Of a stretch of DNA of 64,000 nt, positions 1-7,762 are shown one piece after another. The notes under the pieces were generated by a model, which made no database searches, was not told the origin of the DNA, and saw only the letters and a program-made list of their open reading frames with translations. The position numbers were made by a program, and so were the translations under genes. Numbering within the stretch: position 1 is the first letter of the stretch; each line of letters begins with the position of its first letter. The DNA comes from Bradyrhizobium canariense. Its GTDB lineage: Bacteria > Pseudomonadota > Alphaproteobacteria > Rhizobiales > Xanthobacteraceae. The stretch is taken from contig NZ_LT629750.1 of NCBI RefSeq assembly GCF_900105125.1, positions 2,852,001 through 2,916,000 on the forward strand, given 5' to 3'.

Positions 1-101
1 TGGTCGACCCAGGCGCGGTGACGGGGGAGCACCTCCTGATCGAAAAACGTCTGCAGCTTCTTGCGCCACTGTTCCGACCGGCCGGAAAGCTCGAAATCCA
101 T
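1..101 (-). CDS. Acyl-CoA dehydrogenase family protein, N-terminal fragment
   Basis: Only the first 33 codons are in the window; the gene runs off the left edge. The visible protein starts MDFELSGRSEQWRKKLQTFF, followed by an acidic stretch and RHRAWVD. This is the usual opening helix of acyl-CoA dehydrogenases, which oxidise acyl-CoA to enoyl-CoA with FAD. The start is supported by a GGAGAC ribosome site just upstream on the minus strand. It is divergent from the IclR regulator gene at 205, which may control it. Substrate cannot be told from the fragment. Confidence 0.7.
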   Translation of the reverse strand, partial: MDFELSGRSEQWRKKLQTFFDQEVLPRHRAWVD

Positions 102-163
102 GATGTCTCCCCGCTGATGGAGCGACATCTAAACGCATATTAGAACGGATGGCAAATATGTTT

Positions 164-189
164 CGATATATTGACAAAATTTCATATCG
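164..189. promoter_or_regulatory. Candidate IclR-type operator (imperfect palindrome)
   Basis: An AT-rich stretch in the divergent gap between the acyl-CoA dehydrogenase and iclR-type genes contains CGATAT and ATATCG arms separated by 14 bases. IclR regulators commonly bind palindromes in such divergent gaps. This is a positional and symmetry argument only; no second copy was found in the window. Confidence 0.3.
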
Positions 190-204
190 TGTTCATTATT
201 TAGC

Positions 205-1023
205 ATGGCTGCACCGTCCTCAGGTTCGTCCGCGCTATCCCGGTCCAAAATGGCGGGAGATCAAACCGATCCCTCGTTCGCGACCACCCTGGCGCATGGG
301 CTGGATGTGCTGGCCACTTTCCGCAACAGCCCCGGCTCGCTGTCGAACGCCGACCTCGCGCTGCATACCGGCCTGTCCCGGCCGACGGTATCGCGGCTCA
401 CCTACACGCTGGCGCAACTCGGCTATCTCAAGCGCGATGCCAAGGGCCGCTTCGAGCTCGGCCTTGGCATCCTGGCCGCGGCATATCCCGTGCTGTCAGC
501 GCTGAAAGTCCGGCAACTGGCGCGGCCGCTGATGCGCGACTTCGCAGCCTATGCGGGCGGCACCGTATCGATCGCGATGCCGTTCGGTCTCGACTTCATC
601 TATGTCGAAACCCTGCGCACCACCGACGCGGTGCCGCACATTCCCGACGTCGGGTTTACGGGATCGCTCGCCACCACGGCGGTCGGGCGCGCATTGCTGT
701 CACTCTCCACCCCGGAAGAGCTCGAACTCTACGTGCAAACCACCAGGACGGAGCGCCCGGACGAGATCGAATACGTTCGAACACGGACGCTGCCGGATAT
801 TGAGCTTTGCAAGGAACGGGGATTTGCCATCTCGCTTGGCGAGTGGCGGCGGGAGATATTTGGTGTCGCGGCGCCGCTCTATCGTACGCCGGCGGGCGAC
901 TGCCTGTCGGTGAACTGCGGCATTCCCTCGTTTCGATTCAGCGCCGAGCAGATCGAGCGCGAATGCGGGCCGCGAATCCTCGGCCTCGCGCGCAGCATTC
1001 GATCGCTCGTTGCCAACGTCTAG
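205..1023 (+). CDS. IclR family transcriptional regulator
   Basis: A 272-residue DNA-binding regulator. Residues about 25-90 form the winged helix-turn-helix (a HGLDVLATF helix, then LSRPTVSRLTYTLAQLGYL as recognition helix). Residues about 100-270 form the IclR effector-binding domain, with the family-typical GRALL and FRFSAEQI segments. IclR proteins normally control a neighbouring catabolic or uptake operon in response to a small acid. Its neighbours are a divergent acyl-CoA dehydrogenase gene and, 90 bases downstream on the same strand, a tricarboxylate-type binding protein, both plausible targets. The first ATG lacks a clear ribosome site; a second in-frame ATG at 250 would give a more typical N-terminus. 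Confidence 0.9.
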   Translation: MAAPSSGSSALSRSKMAGDQTDPSFATTLAHGLDVLATFRNSPGSLSNADLALHTGLSRPTVSRLTYTLAQLGYLKRDAKGRFELGLGILAAAYPVLSALKVRQLARPLMRDFAAYAGGTVSIAMPFGLDFIYVETLRTTDAVPHIPDVGFTGSLATTAVGRALLSLSTPEELELYVQTTRTERPDEIEYVRTRTLPDIELCKERGFAISLGEWRREIFGVAAPLYRTPAGDCLSVNCGIPSFRFSAEQIERECGPRILGLARSIRSLVANV

Positions 1024-1113
1024 GGAAACACCGCGCCACAGCACCGACTTCGTTACGCCAATCGGATCAGAAAACACGTCGACGAAACGACGTTGCGACC
1101 ATGGGAGGAATCA

Positions 1114-2094
1114 ATGAGCGCAATCCGCGCGGCCGCTCTGGCCGCAAGCGTTGCGGCGCTGTTGTTTGGCACGGATTTATCCGCGCAGGCGCAGAGCAGC
1201 TATCCGGACCGGCCGATCCATGTCGTCGTGCCCTACCCGGCGGGCGGCATCGTCGACATCGTCGCCCGTGCCGTGACCGAGCAGGTCGGCCGCGACTGGA
1301 AACAGGCGATCGTTTCGGATTCGAGACCCGGCGCCAACAGCAACATCGGCACAGCGTCCGTCGCCAGAAGCGATCCGGACGGCTACACCTGGCTGGTCAC
1401 AGGCCCTGCAGTGCTGGTCAATCCCACTCTATACAAGGACGCCGGCTGGGATCCGATGCAGAACTTCAAATGCGTTGGACTTGCGGTCTGGAATCAAAGC
1501 GTCGCCGTCGTCAATCCCTCAATGCCGGTCAAGACGCTCGCCGACTTCGTGGAATATGCACACAAGAGACCGGGTCAGCTCAACTTCGGAAATCCAGGCA
1601 CCGGCTCGTCGATCGATTTGACCGCGAAGAAGCTGTTCAATGTTGCCAACATCGATCTCGCCAATATCGGCTACAAGGGCCAGCCGCCGGCGCTGGTCGA
1701 CCTGATGACGAACCGGATGAATTTCGAGGTCGTGTCCCTCGCGCTGGCGCTGCCGCACATCAAGGACGGCACCGCAAAGCCGCTTGCGGTCTTTACCGAC
1801 AAGCGCGTGCCGGATCTTCCTGACGTGCCGACCATCGCCGAAGCCGGCTATCCCGGCGCGTCCTATGTTTCCTGGTACGGAATCTATGTGCCCGCGGCAA
1901 CGCCGGATGATATTGTCGAAAAAATCCACAATGGGATCAACAAGGCGCTGGAAAATCCTGATGTTCAGCGTCAGCTCGCGGTCGCCGACATCCCGGGCAA
2001 GCCGATGCCGCTGAATGGGTTGGCGAGCCTGATGAAAGCGGACTACGAGAAGCTGACCACTGTGGTCAAAGCTTCCGGCATCCCGCAGCAGTGA
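1114..2094 (+). CDS. Bug/TctC family tripartite tricarboxylate transporter substrate-binding protein
   Basis: A periplasmic solute-binding protein of 326 residues. A hydrophobic signal peptide covers about residues 1-27 (ending SAQAQ). Then comes the Bug signature YPDRPIHVVVPYPAGGIVD, and later GYKGQPPALVDLMTNR and YVSWYGIYVPAATP, all typical of the family. Bug proteins bind carboxylates and amides and hand them to TctAB membrane partners, but no tctA or tctB is in this window, so it is an orphan receptor here. The ATG at 1114 is chosen over an upstream TTG because GGAGG lies just before it. The IclR gene upstream is the likely regulator. Confidence 0.92.
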   Translation: MSAIRAAALAASVAALLFGTDLSAQAQSSYPDRPIHVVVPYPAGGIVDIVARAVTEQVGRDWKQAIVSDSRPGANSNIGTASVARSDPDGYTWLVTGPAVLVNPTLYKDAGWDPMQNFKCVGLAVWNQSVAVVNPSMPVKTLADFVEYAHKRPGQLNFGNPGTGSSIDLTAKKLFNVANIDLANIGYKGQPPALVDLMTNRMNFEVVSLALALPHIKDGTAKPLAVFTDKRVPDLPDVPTIAEAGYPGASYVSWYGIYVPAATPDDIVEKIHNGINKALENPDVQRQLAVADIPGKPMPLNGLASLMKADYEKLTTVVKASGIPQQ

Positions 2095-2110
2095 GGCATG
2101 CCAACCTCGC

Positions 2111-2185
2111 GTCATTGCGAGGAGCGAAGCGACGAAGCAATCCAGCACTAACAGTTCTGGATTGCTTCGCTACGCTCGCAATGAC
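2111..2185. repeat. Dispersed palindromic element, copy 1
   Basis: The left arm reads GTCATTGCGAG(GAGCGAAGCGAC)GAAGCAATCCAG. After a short loop the right arm is its near reverse complement, ending CTCGCAATGAC. The same element recurs at 30561-30712 and 48070-48152. Such intergenic hairpins are numerous in Bradyrhizobium and Rhodopseudomonas chromosomes. It sits between two convergent genes, where the hairpin could also act as a bidirectional terminator. Confidence 0.85.
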
Positions 2186-2207
2186 GATCTAAATTTTCCT
2201 TTTTTCT

Positions 2208-3212
2208 TCACTTCCTCACCTTGCTCGCATCCATCTTGATCGAGGTATCGAGCATCCCAGTGGTAAAGGCGCTGTCGACCGGGAATGGCTTCTCCATGCC
2301 GAGATAGGTCTGCACCAACTCGTAATCCTTCTTCATCCGCTCGCCGTCGATCCAGCCAAGCGCCTTGGTCGTGGTGAAGTCGTCGGTCATCAGGAACTTG
2401 ATCCGTTCCCACTGGTTCTTCTGCACCTGCTCGTCGAGGCCGGACACTTGATCGAGCAATGCCTTCAGGCACGGCGCGGCATCGGCGACACAGGCCGCAT
2501 AGGCCTTCTGGGTGATTCGGACAAAATCCTCGACCAGCTTCGGGTTCTTCTGCAGAAACGCGCCATTAACGATCAATGAATTGCCGTAAGGATTAAGTCC
2601 GATATCCTTCCAGTTGATGAAACCAAGGTCGCTGCCGAACTCGCTCACCTTTAGATCATGCTCGTTGTAGAAATCGCTGATGATATCGACGGTGTGGCTC
2701 TTCAGCGCCGCGATCTTGGCGGTCGGCCCGACATTGACGAAGTTCACCGAGTCCGGCGCGATACCGGCGGCCTTGGCGAAGGCCGGCCACATCACCCGCG
2801 AGGCATCGCCGGGCGGATTGCCGATCTTGTGGCCGGGGAAATCCTTGACCCCGTTAACGCCGTAGCTTTTCAGCCAGTAAAAGGTCTGGCCGGTATTGGC
2901 ATAGATGCTCATTAGCGCCACGTCGTCGGCGCCCTTGCTGCGCGCGACCAGCATGGTGGCGAGGTCGGCGATACCGAATGGCGAGCCGCCGGATCCGACC
3001 TTCAGCGCCGAAACGCCGGATCCCTTGCCGACCTCGATGGTGAGATCGATACCGGCCTTTTCGTACCAGCCCTGCGCCTTGGCGTAATAAAACGGTGAAT
3101 GATCGGCCGTCGGCGTCCAGTTCAAGATCAGATTGACGGACTCGGCGGCATGCAAGGGAGCCGCTGGCGCCGCGAGTGCGAGCGCCAATCCCGCTATCCG
3201 AAGACACTTCAT
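2208..3212 (-). CDS. ABC transporter substrate-binding protein, NMT1/THI5 (SsuA-like) type
   Basis: A 334-residue periplasmic receptor. A signal peptide (MKCLRIAGLALALAAPAAPL, then HA) is followed by SVNLILNWTPTADHSPFYYA and AQGWYEKAGIDLTIEVGKG, the opening of the NMT1/THI5 fold used for pyrimidine precursors, sulfonates and related small acids. The start at 3212 has GGGAG upstream and removes a poorly coding extension. It is divergent from the tetR gene and probably feeds the permease (4055) and ATPase (7759) downstream of tetR, since those lack any other receptor and share the operator pattern. The ligand is unknown. Confidence 0.9.
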   Translation of the reverse strand: MKCLRIAGLALALAAPAAPLHAAESVNLILNWTPTADHSPFYYAKAQGWYEKAGIDLTIEVGKGSGVSALKVGSGGSPFGIADLATMLVARSKGADDVALMSIYANTGQTFYWLKSYGVNGVKDFPGHKIGNPPGDASRVMWPAFAKAAGIAPDSVNFVNVGPTAKIAALKSHTVDIISDFYNEHDLKVSEFGSDLGFINWKDIGLNPYGNSLIVNGAFLQKNPKLVEDFVRITQKAYAACVADAAPCLKALLDQVSGLDEQVQKNQWERIKFLMTDDFTTTKALGWIDGERMKKDYELVQTYLGMEKPFPVDSAFTTGMLDTSIKMDASKVRK

Positions 3213-3293
3213 GGCAAGCTCCCTGTTGGCAAGCGCGGCCTTGTCGCGGCACGCCCGTGACGCTACCAATGCAACAAGGGACAGACCGAATTG

Positions 3294-3309
3294 TCAACTA
3301 TCTGGTTGG
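3294..3309. promoter_or_regulatory. Candidate TetR operator 1
   Basis: Reads TCAACTATCTGGTTGG on the plus strand. Its reverse complement, CCAACCAGATAGTTGA, matches operator 2 (3969-3984) at 14 of 16 positions. It lies just before the tetR ATG at 3312 and in the gap to the divergent binding-protein gene, where a repressor would control both genes. Confidence 0.7.
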
Positions 3310-3311
3310 AA

Positions 3312-3959
3312 ATGCCTAAACCACGATCGAACGACAAAAAGCCGCAGCGGCGCGACCCGGCCGGCACGCGGCAAAAACTGCTGACGGCGGCACGGCGCGA
3401 ATTCGCCAATAGCGGCCTCGCCGGCGCGCGGGTCGACGAGATCGCCGACCGCGCGGGCGTCAACAAGCAGCTCGTTTATCACTATTTCGGCGACAAGGAC
3501 GCGCTCTACCTCGCCGTCCTTGAATGGGTCTACGAGGAAATCCGGGCCCAGGAGCGCAAGCTCAACCTCGAGGGGCTGCCGCCGCAGCAGGCGATCCGGA
3601 AATTGATCGAGGGTTCTTTCGATCACCTCGCAGCCCATCCCGATTTCATCCTGCTTCTCAACGATGAAAACCGCGGCGGCGCGCGGCATGTACGGGGTTC
3701 GAGAAAGCTCGAGGCCATGCATTCGCCTCTGGTCAGCATGGTTTCGAAGATCCTGCGCGAGGGCGTGCGCGCCGGAATCTTTCGCAAGGGGGTCAACCCG
3801 GTCCATCTCTATATTTCGATCGCGGGCCTCAGCTACTTCTTTTTCTCGAATACGCCTACCCTGTCGGCGATCTTCGGCAAGGACCTCGGCAGCGCGGCCG
3901 CCAAGCGCGCCCGCCGCAAACATGTGGTCGACCTGGTCCTGCAAGCGCTGCGGCCTTAA
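3312..3959 (+). CDS. TetR/AcrR family regulator (RutR-like)
   Basis: A 215-residue repressor. Residues about 19-62 make the helix-turn-helix (RQKLLTAARREFANSGLAG, then GVNKQLVYHYFGDKDALYLA), nearly the consensus for the family. The rest is a helical ligand-binding domain resembling RutR-type C-terminal domains. The ATG at 3312 is preferred to a TTG at 3291 because the latter would place the operator inside the gene. The same 16-base near-palindrome sits immediately before the gene and 10 bases after it, so the protein probably controls itself, the divergent binding-protein gene and the operon starting at 4055. Confidence 0.92.
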   Translation: MPKPRSNDKKPQRRDPAGTRQKLLTAARREFANSGLAGARVDEIADRAGVNKQLVYHYFGDKDALYLAVLEWVYEEIRAQERKLNLEGLPPQQAIRKLIEGSFDHLAAHPDFILLLNDENRGGARHVRGSRKLEAMHSPLVSMVSKILREGVRAGIFRKGVNPVHLYISIAGLSYFFFSNTPTLSAIFGKDLGSAAAKRARRKHVVDLVLQALRP

Positions 3960-3968
3960 GTTCTCTAA

Positions 3969-3984
3969 TCAACCAGATGGTTGA
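3969..3984. promoter_or_regulatory. Candidate TetR operator 2
   Basis: TCAACCAGATGGTTGA: TCAACCA and TGGTTGA are perfect 7-base inverted arms around GA. It lies 70 bases before the TTG start of the permease gene and is nearly the same as operator 1 upstream of tetR. Position and symmetry support repression of the 4055-8538 operon. Confidence 0.75.
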
Positions 3985-4054
3985 AACCTGGCGACGGTCG
4001 CGCTAGATTGGCACTCTGCGTTAGTCAAGCGACGGCGTATTGGAGGGTTAAACC

Positions 4055-4825
4055 TTGCTCGGTGAGGGAGCACGACCGGCGCGATCTCTGGCGATCATCC
4101 TGATCGTGCACCTCGTCGTGATCGTGCTCTGGCAAGTTCTGGTCGACGCGTTTCATGTGCCGAAGTTCATTCTGCCCTCGCCGCTTGCGACGCTTGCAAC
4201 ACTCGGCTCCGCCAAATATGCTTGGCTTCCGAATATCCTGGTCACGGCGATCGAAATTCTCGGCGGGTTCTGTCTTGGCGCTCTGGTCGGCGTTGCGCTG
4301 GCCGTGACGTTCAGCTGGTCGCCATTGGCGAGCCTGCTGCTGCTGCCGCTGTTCGTCACGCTGAACATGATTCCGAAGGTGGCATTGGGGCCGCTGTTCA
4401 TTGTCTGGTTCAGCTACGGGATCCTGCCAAATATCCTGATCGCGTTCAGCATCTGCTTTTTTCCGATCCTGCTGACCACCGCGCGTGGATTGCGCGAGGT
4501 CGAACCTGATCTCCTGGACCTCGTGAAATCGTTGCGCGGGTCGCGCTGGACATTATTTCGCAAGATTCAGCTGCCGGGCTCGCTGCCTTATGTGTTTTCC
4601 GGGATGAAGGTCGGCGCCATCCTGGCCGTGGCCGGCGCGATCGTCGGCGAGTTCATCGCCTCCGATCGCGGCCTCGGTTACCTGATGATTCAGGTGCAAT
4701 CCTCGCTCGACACCCCCGCCATGGTGATGGCGGTGGTGTTTCTGACGTTACTTGGCGTCGCGCTGTACGGCCTGGTTCTTGGTCTCGAACGGCTGTTCGT
4801 GGTCAGGGACGTCAGGCTGCAATAA
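4055..4825 (+). CDS. ABC transporter permease, SsuC/TauC type
   Basis: An integral membrane protein of 256 residues with about six membrane segments. The cytoplasmic EAA loop that contacts the ATPase is visible around residues 148-175 (EVEPDLLDLVKSLRGSRWTL, then LPGSLPYVFSGMKVG). This is the binding-protein-dependent permease fold used with NMT1-type receptors. The TTG start is supported by GGAGGG eight bases upstream. It is the first gene of a five-gene operon whose last gene is the ATPase, with the receptor divergent at 2208. Likely controlled by the TetR operator at 3969. Confidence 0.92.
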   Translation: MLGEGARPARSLAIILIVHLVVIVLWQVLVDAFHVPKFILPSPLATLATLGSAKYAWLPNILVTAIEILGGFCLGALVGVALAVTFSWSPLASLLLLPLFVTLNMIPKVALGPLFIVWFSYGILPNILIAFSICFFPILLTTARGLREVEPDLLDLVKSLRGSRWTLFRKIQLPGSLPYVFSGMKVGAILAVAGAIVGEFIASDRGLGYLMIQVQSSLDTPAMVMAVVFLTLLGVALYGLVLGLERLFVVRDVRLQ

Positions 4826-4843
4826 GAAAATCGGGAACAAGAC

Positions 4844-5881
4844 ATGCTGCTGACGCGCGACAACCTGCCGGAGACGATCCCTGATATCTCAGCCCTTGAG
4901 GATCTGTTGTGCCGGCCCAGCCAGGCGCTGATCGATGATCTCGCGAGGATCGACGGCGATATCATGATCCTCGGCGTCGCCGGCAAAATGGGACCGACGC
5001 TGGCCGGTCTCGCCAAGGCGGCTGTGCCCGGTCGCCGGGTCATCGGCGTGGCACGCTTCAGCGATGCCAGTGTGAAAATCTGGCTGGAGAGTCGCGGCAT
5101 CGAGACCATCAACTGCGATCTGCTCGATGAAGCCGCCATCCATTCGCTGCCGAAGATACCGAACATCGTGTTCATGGCCGGGCGCAAGTTCGGCGCCGAG
5201 GGCGACCTGTCGCTGACCTGGGCGATGAATGCCCATGTTCCTGTGCTGATCGCGCAAGCCTTCCGGGATTCGCGGATCGTGGCGTTCTCCACCGGCTGCG
5301 TCTATCCGTTCGTACCGGTCGATGGAAAAGGCTCGGACGAGGACATGGCGCCCAATCCGCCCGGCGAGTACGCGCAGTCCTGCGTTGGACGCGAGCGGAT
5401 GTTCGAATATTTCTCACACAAGTTCGCCACCCCCGGCCGGCTGTTCCGGCTGAATTACGCGATCGACATGCGCTACGGCGTGCTGCACGACATCGCCTCC
5501 AAAGTATGGCAGGGCAAACCGATCGACGTCAGCCTCGGCCATGTCAACTTCATCTGGCAGGGCGATGCTTCCGCGCAGGCGTTGCGCTGCCTTGCCCATT
5601 GCGACACGCCGACCTCGCCGATTAATGTCAGCGGTCACGAGATCCTCGCCGTGCGGGACCTCGCGGCAAAGTTCGGCGCACGGCTCGGCCGTGAACCGGT
5701 CATCGTCGGCAAGGAAGAGCCGACCGCATGGCTCACCGACACATCGCAGGCGGTAAAACTATTCGGCCTGCCGATCGTCGATACCGCGCAACTGATCGCC
5801 TGGACCGCGGACTGGGTCGCGCGATCGATGCCGAGCCTTGGCAAGCCCACCAAATACGAGGTGCGCGATGGCCGTTATTGA
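4844..5881 (+). CDS. NAD-dependent epimerase/dehydratase-like protein with altered active site
   Basis: A 345-residue extended short-chain dehydrogenase fold. The nucleotide-binding loop is ILGVAGKMGPTLAG (about residues 42-55), and the family serine strand FSTGCVYPF is at about 148-156. The expected catalytic YxxxK is here Y176-A-Q-S-C180: tyrosine is kept but lysine is replaced by cysteine, with Arg183 nearby. The family acts on nucleotide sugars or related hydroxy compounds. Lying between permease and ATPase genes, it probably acts on the imported compound. It overlaps the next gene by 14 bases. Product unknown; the missing lysine makes ordinary epimerase chemistry doubtful. Confidence 0.75.
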   Translation: MLLTRDNLPETIPDISALEDLLCRPSQALIDDLARIDGDIMILGVAGKMGPTLAGLAKAAVPGRRVIGVARFSDASVKIWLESRGIETINCDLLDEAAIHSLPKIPNIVFMAGRKFGAEGDLSLTWAMNAHVPVLIAQAFRDSRIVAFSTGCVYPFVPVDGKGSDEDMAPNPPGEYAQSCVGRERMFEYFSHKFATPGRLFRLNYAIDMRYGVLHDIASKVWQGKPIDVSLGHVNFIWQGDASAQALRCLAHCDTPTSPINVSGHEILAVRDLAAKFGARLGREPVIVGKEEPTAWLTDTSQAVKLFGLPIVDTAQLIAWTADWVARSMPSLGKPTKYEVRDGRY

Positions 5882-6695
5882 CGAGCCTGCTATTGTCCGG
5901 CTCGATCCCAGCGATGCGCTCGCCGGACTCGCATTGTCGGCCGAAGCGCACTGGAACCAGAACGAAGCGGATTGGCGATTTTTCCTGAGTAAAGGAACCG
6001 TGTTCGGCGTGCGCGACAAAGACGGCCAATTGGTCGCCACCGCAGCACTACTGCCCTATACATCCAGCGACGCCTGGATCAGCATGGTGCTGGTGACCGC
6101 GAGCTGGCGCCGTCGCGGCTTGGCGACCCGATTGGTCGATGCGTGTCTCGATACCGCGACAAAACGGGGCCTTACCACCTGGCTTGACGCAACGCCCGCC
6201 GGCGCGGCCGTCTACGGTCCCCTCGGCTTCACGCCAACGCTGCAATTGCGGCGCCTTCGTCTGGAGTCCCAGACGCCCGCGCAAACTCGCGGAGGATTAT
6301 CGGCCTGCGATCTCACCGAATTCGCCGCCCGCGATATCAGCGCCATGGGTTTTGACCGCGGCGATTTGCTGAGCGAACTCAGCGCGCGTCCCGCTTCGCG
6401 CGTGTTGTCGAACGGCGCGGCCATGTCGCTCGTTCGCGACGGCCGCGCCGCCCGGCATATCGGCCCCTTGTTTGCGGATGATCCGGAAAGCGCGCTTGCG
6501 CTAGTCGATGAAATCGCTCGCAACGAGACCCGCCCGGTGCTGATCGACGCGGTGACCTCTCAAAGCGAATTTCTCGACGGCCTGACCAACTCCGGCTGGA
6601 CCAGTGAGCGGCCGTTTCAGCGCATGCGCTTCGGCCGCGCCACGACACAAGCCGCAGACCTCCCGTTTGCCGTTGCCGGTCCGGAATATGGATAG
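5868..6695 (+). CDS. GNAT family N-acetyltransferase, two-domain
   Basis: A 275-residue acyltransferase. Residues about 15-135 are a GNAT domain with the acetyl-CoA loop in VLVTASWRRRGLATRLVDAC. Residues about 150-270 resemble the C-terminal Acetyltransf_18/YitH-type domain (ARHIGPLFADDPESALALVD). GNAT enzymes move an acetyl group from acetyl-CoA to an amine. The ATG at 5868 is chosen because GAGGTG precedes it and the overlap with the upstream stop suggests translational coupling. In this operon it could acetylate an amino intermediate, for example to protect or activate it. The substrate is not known. Confidence 0.85.
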   Translation: MAVIDEPAIVRLDPSDALAGLALSAEAHWNQNEADWRFFLSKGTVFGVRDKDGQLVATAALLPYTSSDAWISMVLVTASWRRRGLATRLVDACLDTATKRGLTTWLDATPAGAAVYGPLGFTPTLQLRRLRLESQTPAQTRGGLSACDLTEFAARDISAMGFDRGDLLSELSARPASRVLSNGAAMSLVRDGRAARHIGPLFADDPESALALVDEIARNETRPVLIDAVTSQSEFLDGLTNSGWTSERPFQRMRFGRATTQAADLPFAVAGPEYG

Positions 6696-6706
6696 GAAGT
6701 ATCGCC

Positions 6707-7762
6707 ATGCATCATAGCGAGATGAAATCCGAGGTGCGGCGCCTGATTGCCGATGGCACGGTGCTGCCGGCGCACCCGCTGGCGCTTGACGCCAGCCGCA
6801 AGCTCGATGCCCGACGCCAGCGCGCCCTGACGCGCTATTATATCGACGCCGGCGCCGGCGGGCTCGCGGTCGGCGTGCACACCACGCAATTTGCTATCCG
6901 CGATGTCGGCATGTACCGGCCGGTGCTTGAACTCGCCGCCGAGACCGCATCAGACTGGACCAGGCGGCCGCTGGCGCTGGTCGCCGGGTTGGCCGGACCG
7001 ACGCAGCAGGCCGTTGTAGAGGCCGAGATCGCGCGCGGCATCGGTTATCACGCGGGACTGCTCAGCCTTGCGGCGATGAAATCAGCATCCGAGCACGAGA
7101 TCATCGCCCATTGCGAGGCGGTGGCGCGGGAAATCCCGCTGGTCGGGTTTTATCTGCAGCCGGCGGTCGGCGGCGTCATCCTCAGCGCGGATTTCTGGCG
7201 GCGCTTTGCGGCGATCGACAATGTCATCGCCATCAAGATCGCTCCCTTCAATCGCTATCGTACGCTCGACGTCCTGCGCGGCGTCAGCGCGGCCGGCGCG
7301 CTCGATCGCGTCGCGCTTTACACCGGAAATGACGATCACATCCTGCTCGACCTTACCTTGCCGTTCGACCTGCGCGACAACGGCGTCACCACGCGCACCT
7401 ATTTTCGCGGCGGGCTGCTCGGCCACTGGTCGGTATGGACCGCAAGCGCGATCAAGCAGTTTGAAAGGTGCAAGGCCGCGCGCCACAAGGACAGTGTGCC
7501 GGCCGACCTGCTGGCGCTCGATGCGCGCGTCACCGATTGCAACAGCGCGTTCTTCGACGTCGCCCATAATTTTCACGGCTGCATCGCCGGCTGCCACGAA
7601 GTTCTGCGGCGACAAGGGCTGCTCGAGGGCATCTGGTGCCTCGATCCGGCCGAGGGTTTGAGCCCCGGCCAGATGCAGGAGATCGACCGTGTCTGCAACG
7701 AGCATGCCGATCTCAGCGATGACGATTTCGTTGCCGCCAATCTCGGGAAATGGCTGGCATGA
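6707..7762 (+). CDS. Dihydrodipicolinate synthase (DapA/NanA) family aldolase
   Basis: A 351-residue class I aldolase fold. The Schiff-base lysine is probably K177 in NVIAIKIAPFN, and the partner tyrosine Y149 in VGFYLQPAVGG, matching the K161/Y133 arrangement of DapA. The protein is about 50 residues longer than DapA (about 295). The family condenses or cleaves pyruvate-type keto acids with aldehydes. In this operon a retro-aldol cleavage of an imported, dehydrated or acetylated acid is plausible. It ends in an ATGA overlap with the ATPase gene. Substrate unassigned. Confidence 0.85.
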   Translation: MHHSEMKSEVRRLIADGTVLPAHPLALDASRKLDARRQRALTRYYIDAGAGGLAVGVHTTQFAIRDVGMYRPVLELAAETASDWTRRPLALVAGLAGPTQQAVVEAEIARGIGYHAGLLSLAAMKSASEHEIIAHCEAVAREIPLVGFYLQPAVGGVILSADFWRRFAAIDNVIAIKIAPFNRYRTLDVLRGVSAAGALDRVALYTGNDDHILLDLTLPFDLRDNGVTTRTYFRGGLLGHWSVWTASAIKQFERCKAARHKDSVPADLLALDARVTDCNSAFFDVAHNFHGCIAGCHEVLRRQGLLEGIWCLDPAEGLSPGQMQEIDRVCNEHADLSDDDFVAANLGKWLA

